This document shows, piece by piece, positions 41,677 to 50,569 of a stretch of DNA of 64,000 bases; within the stretch, counting starts at the first letter, position 1, and the number at the start of each line of letters is the position of its first letter. Made by a program: the position numbers and the translations under genes. The notes beneath the pieces were generated by a model that worked only from the letters and a program-made list of their open reading frames with translations, was not told where the DNA came from and did no database searches. Origin of the DNA: Eukaryota sp. TZLM1-RC (taxonomy: Eukaryota > Metamonada: BaSk clade); the NCBI GenBank assembly GCA_040285825.1, contig JAUPSS010000008.1, positions 620,001 through 684,000 of the forward strand, in the 5' to 3' direction.

Positions 41677-42071
41677 AATAGCACTTGGTGAATATCAAAT
41701 TTATAAAGTAAACTTTGCAATATTTTCCATAGAGCGTTGTATTTATTGAATTTGCACACTTAATTAAATTAACTCATAACTAATGGGACGACTATCATTG
41801 AACCAAGATTTCCTCTACAAAATCTTGATCTGCTTGCTGTCTAGCTAAAGCTTCTCTGATTCGATTGAAAAACCGTGGTAATCTATTAATAATGGAAAAA
41901 TGAATCCGTGAACGCCATAAAAAAATCAAATCTTTTCATTGTTGTTTCTTGCACCATATTTTGGAAGTCATTCAAAAAAGTTTCTGCTTCAACTGATAAC
42001 CTTCCATTTATCGAAAATGGGAAAGCAATAAAAACCAGCGGTGTATTTCTATCGACATTAGCCTCTTCAAT

Positions 42072-42211
42072 TGATGCCGTTAGGCAGATGAACACACGAA
42101 GGAGAGAGAGAAATCTGTTGTTTATTAATAAAACTGATTCATAAATGAGTATCACGTCATCAGTCGAAATACAAAGAAACCTACTAATTCAATTTGAGTT
42201 CAACAACAACA
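42072..42211 (-). repeat. LTR (3' LTR in element orientation)
   Basis: 140 bp, TGATGCCGTTAGG...CAACAACAACA on the plus strand. Near-identical to 43035-43174 and to the solo copy at 27416-27557. Confidence 0.93.
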
Positions 42212-42252
42212 CTACTTTTTCCCACTTTTCTGAGGACAAATACAGTACTGGC

Positions 42253-43008
42253 TCAATAGAGGGAAGATATGGGGTTTGTTAAACTCTTTGGTGCATCGTT
42301 TGTGTGACACAAATAATTTACCTCATGTTTGATTTTTGATGGACAATCACGGGAGATGTGTCCAGGCTTGTGGCACTTGAAGCACGATTGATTTTTTAAA
42401 TCCTGAGAGCGCCAAGAGGACCTCGTTTTAGTGCCAGCCGTACGTTCCACATCATTCACTGAGGTTTTGAAACCACGAGTCCATGAAGCAACCCTAGAGC
42501 AGTCCAACAGCTCATCAGTAGTGGTTTCGACAAGAGAGTGAAGATCTGGGAATACATCATCTCGAATTCTCGCTAGTAGAGAACGTTGAAGACCTACGGG
42601 AAGAATTCCTCTGGCAAATCGATTCAGAAAAGCTGTGTCTGGTAACTTCAGTCCGGAAGCCCTACTCTTTACCTAGAGGAAACGTCGCAGGTAACAGGAC
42701 ATACGTTCTCGGACGTCACCAATACGGACATCACGCTTCAGTTCTGACATAGCCAGACTAAAATCTTCGTACGTGGCGAACGATACGACAGATTGAAGAT
42801 GTCTAAGAAGAACATCGTCACTGGAAGAGACGTCGGATTTCTGGAGAGATAGGGACTCTAACAGAAAAGAATCGACCAAGAGTCTTGCTGGAACAAGCTC
42901 TTTCTTAGAAGTCACAGAAGAATAGATCTTCCACTCTTGTAGGAACAAGAGAACACTTTCAACTTTCATGGAAGAAAGAGACGGGAGGTTGACAGAAGGA
43001 ACAGTCAT
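42253..43008 (-). CDS. Gag protein of the TR-GAG element, one in-frame TAG
   Basis: From ATG 43008 the frame runs about 251 codons to 42253 with a single TAG at 42673-42675. The first part has Gag-capsid-like helices (VLLFLQEWKIYSS...SELKRDVRIGDVRERMSCYL). The second has FLNRFARGILPVGLQRSLLA and a CCHC zinc knuckle CFKCHKPGHISRDCP near the C-terminus. Gag would form the particle and bind element RNA. The TAG could be an inactivating mutation or a readthrough site; because nothing but Gag lies downstream, mutation is likelier. Confidence 0.8.
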
Positions 43009-43034
43009 CTGAAATAAGAAGGGCCAATAATTAT

Positions 43035-43174
43035 TGATGCCGTTAGGCAGATGAACACACGAAGGAGAGAGAGAAATCTGTTGTTTATTAATAAAACTGA
43101 TTCATAAATGAGTATCACGTCATCAGTCGAAATACAAAGAAACCTACTAATTCAATTTGAGTTCAACAACAACA
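43035..43174 (-). repeat. LTR (5' LTR in element orientation)
   Basis: 140-bp direct repeat partner of 42072-42211, followed by the duplicated target bases CAAT. Confidence 0.93.
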
Positions 43175-44223
43175 CAATATCTTTATCATATTTTCTATGT
43201 TTCTCTTTTGCTTTAAAATCCAGAGCAGCCACAGGATTAAGTTTTCTTCTGTGAACCAAAGTATCATACATGAGACAAAGTCAACAATAGCTTCAGAATT
43301 ATCAATCCAATCACAGTATACATCACCTCTATCATCAGAACCAAAATTATTCAGAGAAAGGGTTTCCTTCAGCAGGGGCTCTTTGATACACGATATTCTT
43401 GCAGTTTGTGCCATATTGAAAACAGTGTCTCTAACAGAATCATGTAATGAAGAACGATAAGTTATCAATTTAGAGCAATTCAGAGCATGGCGCAAAGTGA
43501 GTTGAGGTGAATTCGAACAAATACATTTTTCTTTTGATAATAATTGATTAATGGGGATATTCAAATATAATCTCATTTTTGTTACAAATGCTTCATTAGT
43601 GGCACACAATCCAAATCTTCATGGTACAATAGTTACAAAAAGTGAAGAATCTGATGACTTGTTTTCACAAACACCCTTTTCCAATAACAATGAGTGAAGA
43701 TCTTGATTTAAAACAGCCGAGCTGCATATATTAAAGATCTTTTTCATACATTCCAGTCAATCGTTTCTGTAATGTTCGAAGAGTGTACTTCAAATTTAAA
43801 ACATTTTTTTCTGGAATATTGCCATTGAATGATTGGGGATTTTCTACATCAATTTTTGAAATTTCTTCATTTAATGCAAAAACAGTGGAACTTTGCGTTG
43901 TCATCAATAAATATTCCCAATCTGCAAATCTTTCGGAAAACTCAAAGATTGGATTTCTGCATCCACCAACAAAAGCACACGAGGTAAGAATAGAAGCCTT
44001 CATCCACCCTAAACCACCATAATGTGGACTAAGGTAAGCATGATCTGGAATTTGGAACATTTTACATCCCAGTAATATTTTCCTCATTACATTTCAAACA
44101 TTTCAACAATCATATATTCTTTTGGAACAGTTTGTGTGATAGAAATTGATTCATTTTATCCCTAGTTAATCTTTTAAACTATATTAAAAACCACGCATAC
44201 TGCTACTTAATAAAACCTCTCCT

Positions 44224-44808
44224 ATGGCATCACGGAGCCGTGAAAAGTACTCAGCAACAGAGGATTTCCATATTCTTCGATATGTATATGCACAATTGGA
44301 CACTGCAGGTGGTGATGAGTCTAGTCTACATTTGTCAGGAAATTCTTTCTGGAAGGATGCTTCAGTATACATGAAAGAACATCACAACATGGAACGTTCT
44401 CCTCAATCTCTTCGATCAAGGTTTCTACACCGAGAACTTGAACACTACTTTCTCGATAGAAAACTTCCCTTGACAGCACAATCCAGTCCTCCCTGTCCTC
44501 TTACTTCATCTGAGCTCCAAGAGAAAGAAGAGCTTGTGGCTCTAGCGAGTACTTCTTTAGGTTGGGATCAAGAAACTACTCAAAATCCACCTTCTACAGA
44601 CTTTGATGTCTCCAGCAATGACTTTCTTGCATCACCCTCCCCTGATATTTGTGAAAAACCAGGAGAAGAAGACGAAATGAATCTCATCCAAACCATACAT
44701 GACATAGTCAATCATGCTTCAGAACTTGCCTATTCTTTTCAATCCTTGACAGAATTTCATGAATTTATGAAGAAAATTGATAATTTTTTCGACTCGCCAT
44801 TTAGGTGA
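44224..44808 (+). CDS. Rap1-type Myb-domain protein
   Basis: A 194-residue protein starting with a Myb-like domain at residues ~5-85: REKYSATEDFHILRYVYAQL, then HLSGNSFWKDA, then ERSPQSLRSRFLHREL. The spacing, with G-N-x-x-W-K in the middle and S-x-x-S-L-R-x-R-F in the last helix, is that of the Rap1/TRF2IP Myb domain. Rap1 proteins act at telomeres as part of shelterin-like complexes, or as transcription factors in yeast. The rest is acidic and low-complexity with a hydrophobic C-terminus (YSFQSLTEFHEFMKKIDNFF), which could be a short protein-binding helix. No BRCT domain is present; length is short for Rap1. Function as a telomere protein is an inference. Confidence 0.65.
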   Translation: MASRSREKYSATEDFHILRYVYAQLDTAGGDESSLHLSGNSFWKDASVYMKEHHNMERSPQSLRSRFLHRELEHYFLDRKLPLTAQSSPPCPLTSSELQEKEELVALASTSLGWDQETTQNPPSTDFDVSSNDFLASPSPDICEKPGEEDEMNLIQTIHDIVNHASELAYSFQSLTEFHEFMKKIDNFFDSPFR

Positions 44809-44889
44809 CAATGGTACTCAAAAAATGCATGTTTTTATCCATGCTAATAAATCTTAATACTAATAATCTAAACATTCTTTCCCATACTG

Positions 44890-45900
44890 ACTGATCGTTG
44901 TCGTACCATTGGTCTACAATTATCATGAATATGAGAGTACGTAATCCTGTACATGTTTAGAGCACTGTTAACATCCCTATCCCACTAGACGCCACATTCA
45001 CTGTTTTGACAATGTAACAGTCCAGGCCATGGGACTAGTTTGACATTGTTTTCTGATTCCAATTTCGCTGAAGATCTTGAATTTTGGTTTCAAGATTTTG
45101 AATAGAATCAACTTCATGATACTGTTTTTTAGCCACTCGCAAGTCATTTTTTTAATCTATTCTTCTTACGTTTGAATCTCTTATAGGCATTTGGATCTTT
45201 GACCTTTACATCGCATTTGGTATCTCCTTCGCGATGATCCTCAACACAAGCAGCGCTTATCTTACTGGTACGATACTCGTCTACCAAGTTTAAGTTTATA
45301 CCATCTTTTCTCAGAATTCTTCTTAGCCTGATTTAGTCTGATTGTGCTGGCTTTACCTTTTCGGTTTGTTTTGCCGTCCCCACACCAAAGCCAATTACAA
45401 TGTTATGAGCATCATCATTTAAGTTGGCTTTTAATCGGTTAACCCAGGCTTCCTCACTCTTTTATTTATTTATATATTTGTATAGCGCCTAAAGAGAGGG
45501 TCTTGGTAAATCGGACAGAGCAATTCATCGTGGAGTAATGTCATTTTAAAATACTCCTTGAATTGCTGCAGATTCAAAGTTTTTTCTGGAATATTCTGCT
45601 AATTTATCAGGTATTTCTTGTACTGACACCTCGGATTGCGTATATGGTAACTTAAATTCTTGGTGAAATCGGGAAGAGATTTAATAGTTTCCTCTTCACC
45701 GTTGATTCTGTTTATAACTGCAGTTTTGGAAGAGTTTTCACTGCTCTCAATCCTAAAAATGATCGAGTTCAAATAGTTTGTTTCTGTTTCTCTGAACTTC
45801 CCTGTTTGAAGTTCAAAGTTTCCTCTACCAGCAGTGTAAGAATCAATAATTAGTTTGTCTCTTCTTTCTTTAAATTTTTGTCTTATTTCATTAAATGATT
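44890..45900 (-). pseudogene. Family C Fanzor-like (TnpB-related) pseudogene
   Basis: On the minus strand, separated by stops: an open stretch 45620-45900 of uncertain identity; EEAWVNRLKANLNDDAHNIV followed by IGFGVGT near 45380-45450; and GINLNLVDEYRTSKISAACV near 45255-45310. Then come a basic segment DPNAYKRFKRKKNRLKK near 45160-45200 and the zinc-ribbon/RuvC-III end LLHCQNSECGV...WDRDVNSALNM near 44950-45030. The order DEYRTSK, C-x-x-x-C, WDRDVN-A-x-N matches the C-terminal half of Fanzor proteins. The RuvC-I Asp was not located. Not functional. Confidence 0.65.
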
Positions 45901-45944
45901 TTTTTTGGATTTTTTCGACTTTATTTTTTTCGAAATATATTTAT

Positions 45945-46370
45945 TTTTAAAAAAGTTATATATCAACATCTAAATAATTCATCTCTCCCAACTCCCGAAA
46001 CAAAAACACTAGATGCAACTTTCTCATAGTGAGATCCAAGAGAAAGCAAAGCATCAGAAACCATTTTCAACATCCCCTTAAAAATAGAAAACACAATTCT
46101 ATTTTGCAAAACAATCTGTTGAATTTTCTAATAGTTTTTTTCTTTTCAATCATTTCAAAATCTGCCAAAAATCGAATAGCCGTGGGAGCAAGTGAACCAA
46201 ATGGAGAAAATACAAATGGATACAAATTGTATTTTGCTTGCTAATTTGCATGAAGGTTCATTGTATATTTTTGATTTTGAAATTTTCGCATTTGAAAGAG
46301 GATTATGAATTTCAGAATTAGCAAGACTTTCATTTGAGGCATTACAAGGATCAACAGACATTACATCTTT
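45945..46370 (-). mobile_element. R1-family 3' fragment
   Basis: The minus strand encodes MSVDPCNASNESLANSEIHN...YNEPSCKLAS and continues in other frames to the R1 end, very like the copy at 49555-49970. 5'-truncated. Confidence 0.8.
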
Positions 46371-46519
46371 TTGTAATTTGTCTATTTTTCTTATTTTTGT
46401 TTACATGCATCTTATTTTTCTTTGAATTTTTCACACTTTCTCTTTCTGTTTCAGTCATATTGATTCCTTTCGAATTGTAAGTTATTTTAATTAAGAAAAC
46501 GGGAAAAGTTAGTGTAGGT

Positions 46520-46640
46520 ATCTCACTAGTGAGTACCCTGGTATGTATTGAATAGGTTTAAATATAATTATCTTTATCCTAACCGCTTTACTTAACTTTT
46601 GTACTAAAACATACAGCTAGCAAATATGCCTTCCGGTAAC
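46520..46640 (+). repeat. Copy of the LTR/leader-like segment also found at 34290-34400
   Basis: Shares ACTAGTGAGTACC, ATAGGTTTAAATA and ATTATCTTTATCCTAACC with the reverse complement of 34290-34400, ending near a shared ATATGCCTTC. Probably the LTR or 5' leader of the Gag/retropepsin element. Confidence 0.55.
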
Positions 46641-46689
46641 GTTTTGTCAAATAAAAATTATTTTGATTTCAAAATAATTCAACAAAAAA

Positions 46690-48710
46690 GCTAACTCTGC
46701 TGCTCTTTCGTCGGATGTGTTTTTTAATTCTAGTGATTCTAATTACATCTTCAATTTAGATTTTAAGAATGCTTTCAATTCTGTCTCTCGTTCTTCCATT
46801 TTACCTTTGCTGCGAAAGTATTTTCCTGAAGTTGAGCCTATTTTCTATTCATTTTATGGAAAATCATCCACATTGGTCTATGAAAACTTTGACCTGCTTT
46901 CGTCTTCAGGTGTAAAACAAGGTGATCCACTTGGTCCTTTTTTCTTTTGTCTGTTCATCCATTAATGTGCGAATTGAAAGAAAAATTCCCAGAAATAGAT
47001 ATTGTAGCATATATGGATGACATTTCTGTAATTGCTCCTATTACAATTCTGAAACAAATAGCAACTTTTATTCAACAGCGTTATGAAGATATTGGTCTCT
47101 CATTGAATATCTCCAAATGTTTGATTATTGGCCATGAACCAATTGATTTTTTCATTAATGATGTCAATGTCCCCTTCATCAATTGTGATCAGTCTGGTTT
47201 TCGTTTTTTGGGTTGTTAACTCGGAAATATTGATGAAGGCAAAGGCCAACTTTCGACTCTGTTGACTCAATTTGGAAATGAATTAGAATCAATAGAAAAT
47301 GTAAATATTGAGAAACATTTGAAATTCTTTTTCCTAAAAATCTGTTATTCTGGAAAATTTACTCATATTTTGAGATCAACATCACCATCAATTTCTTTGG
47401 AATTTTGTCGAATTTTTAATGAACAAGGAACCAATTTTGTAGCAAAATTATTGGAAATTGATGCATCTCAGTTACGAAGCCACATTTTTTGTGGTACAAA
47501 TTTTGGTGGTGTTGATTTTCATAAATCAAGCTACCTTTGTAAAGCTGCCTTTATTGGAGGTGGGAAGAATTTTATTTATGAATTTGTGAATCGTTTTCCT
47601 GAAAAAATTCATCTCATTGACAATTGTGGCAGCTCTTATCTTATTTCTTTGCAACAGGAAATTGAAACTCTTTCACCCAATATTTGGTCTAAATGTTTCC
47701 CCTCTGATATTGTGGAACTTCCATTCTTCAAGAAATCAAGAAGCTTGCTCTCCTTACCACTGACTTTTGCAAAATTGCAGAAAAAAATCTTGAAAGTTTT
47801 AGAAAACTTGGATTATATTGTACGTCTTAGCTTGGCTAAAGAAAAAAATCCCGTTTTTGCAGACTTTTTGATTGATCTTGAAGACAGTTGCTCAAGTTGC
47901 CTAATCTCCCAAATTCCCAACATTTATGGCCTTCTGCTCAATGATCACCAATGGACCACTGCAATGAGAATGAGATGTTTTCTATGGCCTTGTTCTTTAC
48001 CAAATGATTTAATTTTTCGCTGCAAGAGTGTGGTTACGCTTTCCCATATTTTAAACTGTAAGTATTTCATATCTTATCGCTCAATTGTTCATGACTCAGT
48101 TCGTGATCAATTATATGCCATGTGCAAAAGTTTCAATATAGAGGCATTTATTGAGCCATTAGTACGTAAGCTGTCTTCACATCAAACTGATGATTCCTTT
48201 GGCGAAAGAAGGGCAGATTTAGTAGCTCCAGGGATCGATGATGTTCTCAATGTTGTAGATGTTGTCTCAGTTTATTTTTGCAAAAATTCTGCTGCTCGTT
48301 TAGTGTATTCCGCTGATTCGCTGTAATCTAACCCCGAAAAAAAGAAGATAAAAAAATATGAAGAACCTTTGGCACAGTTAGGTAGAGTGGAACATGTGAA
48401 ATATCAGTTTGTGCCGTTTGCAATTTCTCTTTTTGGCAATATTGGACCTTCAGGGTTGCACTTTTTTGAAAATTTGAAAAAAGTGTTACTAAATAGGTCT
48501 AGTAAAACAATGAATTCCACTTCTTGGTAAAACAGAATTGTTTTTTGCATTTTCAAGTCTATTCCAACAATGATTTCAAAGGCACTTTTAGCTATTGGTG
48601 TAGAATATGAACGTAATGCTGTGAGTAGGTTCAGTAATAGTGACGCTTGTTTGGAGGATATTGAATTCTAGATGGGTTTTTTTGTATCTCAATAAATATT
48701 CCAGTTTTAA
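46690..48710 (+). mobile_element. R1-family non-LTR retrotransposon, copy 3
   Basis: Plus-strand RT begins ANSAALSSDVFFNSSDSNYI, with FNLDFKNAFN, GVKQGDPLGPFFF, a frameshift at about 46950 and AYMDDISVI near 47015. The 354-codon frame 47262-48326 carries KAAFIGGGKNFIYEF, the zinc-region HILNC near 48045, and RRADLV...NVVDVVSV near 48210-48270. The C-terminal end reaches ACLEDIEF near 48665. Its lesions differ from those of copies 1 and 2, and at the position of their shared stop this copy reads through (GNIDEGKGQL). Confidence 0.85.
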
Positions 48711-48714
48711 AAAA

Positions 48715-49980
48715 AATTTTGTGTCAATCAGCATTCTTGGGTGGTGGCAAAAATTTTATTTATGAATTTTCTCGTAGGTTTCCTGATGATTCTCATCTGT
48801 TAGTTCCCAGTTGCAGTCCTTATTTGTATGAGTTATCTTGTGAACTTGAAAAATTGCCGCCACCAATTTGGACCAAATGTTTTCCTCAATCAATTCAAGA
48901 AATTCCAAACCGATCTCTTTTTAATTTACAGTTTCGCTGTAAAAAGCTTCAACAAAAATTGTCAAAGATTTTTGAAAGCTTGGATTTTGATGTTAGACTT
49001 GGCTTGGCCAAGAAAAAGAATCCCGCTTTTGCAAATCTTTTACAAGATATGTGTGACCGTACTTCTTATGCCTTAGTAACAACAATTCCCCAAGTTTATG
49101 GTACTCTCTTAACCGATTCTGCTTGGACTCTAAATATGAGATTTCGTTCCTTTATCTGGCCTGATAATTTACCTCATAATTTAATTTGTAAATGTTCTCG
49201 AGAAATTACAACTACTCATTTGTTAAATTGTAAACATTTTATTACTTTTAGAAGCAAAGTTCATGATGCTGTAAGAGACCAGTTATATTGTATGTGTAAT
49301 AACCAAAGCTTCCTTAAACTCACTAACAGCTTCCTGAATGGTACGTTCTCCATGAACCACGTTATCCCTGGTTCTAATATTGACTGTCTCCTTCTCTTGT
49401 TCTTCTGCTCCGACCACAAGAATACTCTCATAGAATTGAATCCTTCTTGGAACCTCTGTTGTCAAATCTGTTTGAAGCTGAAGATGATTTTCATAAGAAT
49501 AATAGAGGTGATGTTATGTTACCTGAATTAGATGGAAGTTTCATTTTATTGGATGTAATGTCTGTTGATCCTTGTAATGCCTCAAATGAAAGGCTAGTTA
49601 ATTCTGAAATTCATAATCCCCTTTCAAATGCTGAAAATTTTAAATTCAAAAAATACAATGAGCCTTTGTCCAAATTGGCCAGTCTACAGCATGCAAAATA
49701 CAATTTGTATCCATTTGTATTTTCCCTTTTTGGTTCACTTGCACCAACTGCTTTACGTTTTTTGGATGATTTTGAAATGATTGTAAAGAGAAGAACTGGG
49801 AGAAATTTCAACAGATTGTTTTGGCAAAATAGAATTGTGTTTTCTATTTTTAAGGGGATGTTGAAGATGGTTTCTGATGCTTTGCTTTCTCTTGGATCTC
49901 ACTATGAGAGAGTTGCATCTAGTGTTTTTGTTCTGGGAGAGATGGATTTTTTAGATGTTGATTTATAGGTTTTGAATAAA
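48715..49980 (+). mobile_element. R1-family retrotransposon, copy 4, carrying a captured host-gene fragment
   Basis: Starts inside the block AFLGGGKNFIYEFSRRF and continues through FDVRLGLAKKKNPAFANLL and the zinc motif CKCSREITTTHLLNC near 49190 to QLYCMCNNQ near 49305. After a foreign segment (about 49310-49440) it resumes with LEPLLSNLFEAEDD, RGDVMLPELDGSFILLDVMSVD and the end MDFLDVDL at 49968. It follows copy 3 directly on the same strand. Confidence 0.85.
49310..49440 (-). pseudogene. Threonyl-tRNA synthetase C-terminal fragment inside a retrotransposon
   Basis: The minus strand encodes ESILVVGAEEQEKETVNIRT and continues RDNVVHGERTIQEAVSEFKEAL, the end of the ThrRS anticodon-binding domain (family pattern I-L-V-V-G-x-x-E ... 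V-x-V-R-T-R-D-x-x-x-H-G-E). It is antisense to copy 4 and replaces part of that element between the zinc motif and the endonuclease. Confidence 0.8.
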
Positions 49981-50109
49981 ATTAAAATTTTGGTCAAAAA
50001 CAAAGTTTTAAAAAAAGCTAACAATTGCTCAATTAACCACAATCTAACAAGCCACTACCAACCATTATGTGTCGTCTATTATGCCATGACCTTAAACAGA
50101 ACAAACAAC

Positions 50110-50191
50110 TTGCAGTATCTTCGTTTAAAATTTAAACGAAGATACTGCAAAAGGAGAGTCCATTTAAACTTTAAATGGACTCTCCTTTTGC
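50110..50191. repeat. Two adjacent near-perfect palindromes
   Basis: First palindrome 50110-50150: 20-bp perfect arms around one central A (TTGCAGTATCTTCG...). Second, 50147-50191: 22-bp perfect arms around one central C (GCAAAAGGAGAGTCC...). Both have the core TTTAAA-N-TTTAAA and they overlap by four bases. Located just 3' of retrotransposon copy 4. Confidence 0.9.
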
Positions 50192-50565
50192 TGCTTATTT
50201 AACTAGCGGCTGAAATGTTCACGGAAATTGATCGTGTACTTATGGGGAATTTTCCCATTCATGACAACAGCAGTTAGGCTTCAACTTAGAGCCTAAAAAT
50301 ACCAGTACTTAGGACACAAATTTACACATTATCTGACAGTCTGACCAACAAAATCTTTTATTCTACAGTGAAAAAACAAGACATAATGGAAATGGAGGTT
50401 AGAAAACAATTGATACTAAAGTTTGAACTAAACAATACAGAAACATGGTCGAGGAATACACAAAAACCATCGCAGCTCAAGCATAAACAAACACGTCAGA
50501 TCAACGTTATTTAAGATAATGATAGTAAATACTTAAATAGACACTCTCACCCCAGAAACCACAAA
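50192..50565. other. Intergenic, no gene seen
   Basis: AT-rich sequence 3' of the RegA-like gene; no supportable frame or RNA gene. Confidence 0.5.
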
Positions 50566-50569
50566 ACTT

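Larger units (their letters stand above)
39690..41678 (+). mobile_element. Family B Fanzor-like element, copy 3
   Basis: Plus-strand pieces: PNLPKIYQSCTKNFICAQCRALDKTNVCA (39790-39890), NRFTEILSKTNGNEL...RKKRRSKKEMKND (40365-40569), then an in-frame TGA and RuvC-I IGVDMGQSRLCGYF near 40616. Next come RRKVYLESNRQKWKII...LAGHPEKLYLAVGSANF (40886-41080), EFNTSKLSSC-like sequence and CTECQIVYDRNISAAKNIQIKKKAG (near 41225-41300). An 87-bp insertion (40736-40822) with 13-bp flanking repeats interrupts it. Its 3' noncoding part (41348-41678) ends in a perfect 11-bp-arm hairpin. Confidence 0.78.
42072..43174 (-). mobile_element. Gag-only LTR retrotransposon (TR-GAG type)
   Basis: A complete 1103-bp non-autonomous LTR element: 140-bp direct LTRs at 42072-42211 and 43035-43174, each TG...CA, with 4-bp target duplications CAAT (42068-42071 and 43175-43178). 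Read on the minus strand, the leader after the 5' LTR contains TTGGCCCTTCTTA, a possible primer binding site. A Gag frame follows. A purine tract AAAAGTGGGAAAAAGTAG sits directly before the 3' LTR. No protease, RT or integrase is present between Gag and the tract, so it must rely on another element for replication. Confidence 0.92.
41748..44100 (-). mobile_element. R2-family non-LTR retrotransposon, interrupted by the TR-GAG element
   Basis: The minus strand encodes the pre-zinc segment (43731-44087; GGLGWMKASILTSCAFVGGCRNPIFEF) and the zinc motif CICSNSPQLTLRHALNC near 43530. SDDRGDVYCDWIDNSEAIVDFVSC follows near 43290. Beyond the inserted element, IEEANVDRNTPLVFIAFPFS...FLNDFQNMVQ continues (41886-42070). 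The 3' tail ends at about 41748. Joining the sequences either side of the insertion rebuilds the frame seen at 59.9-60.3 kb. The RT part is missing, so it is 5'-truncated. Confidence 0.85.

Noticed and set aside
49283-49465. Independent small minus-strand gene
   Set aside because: It is the ThrRS fragment inside R1 copy 4; too short to be a functional synthetase and without start context.
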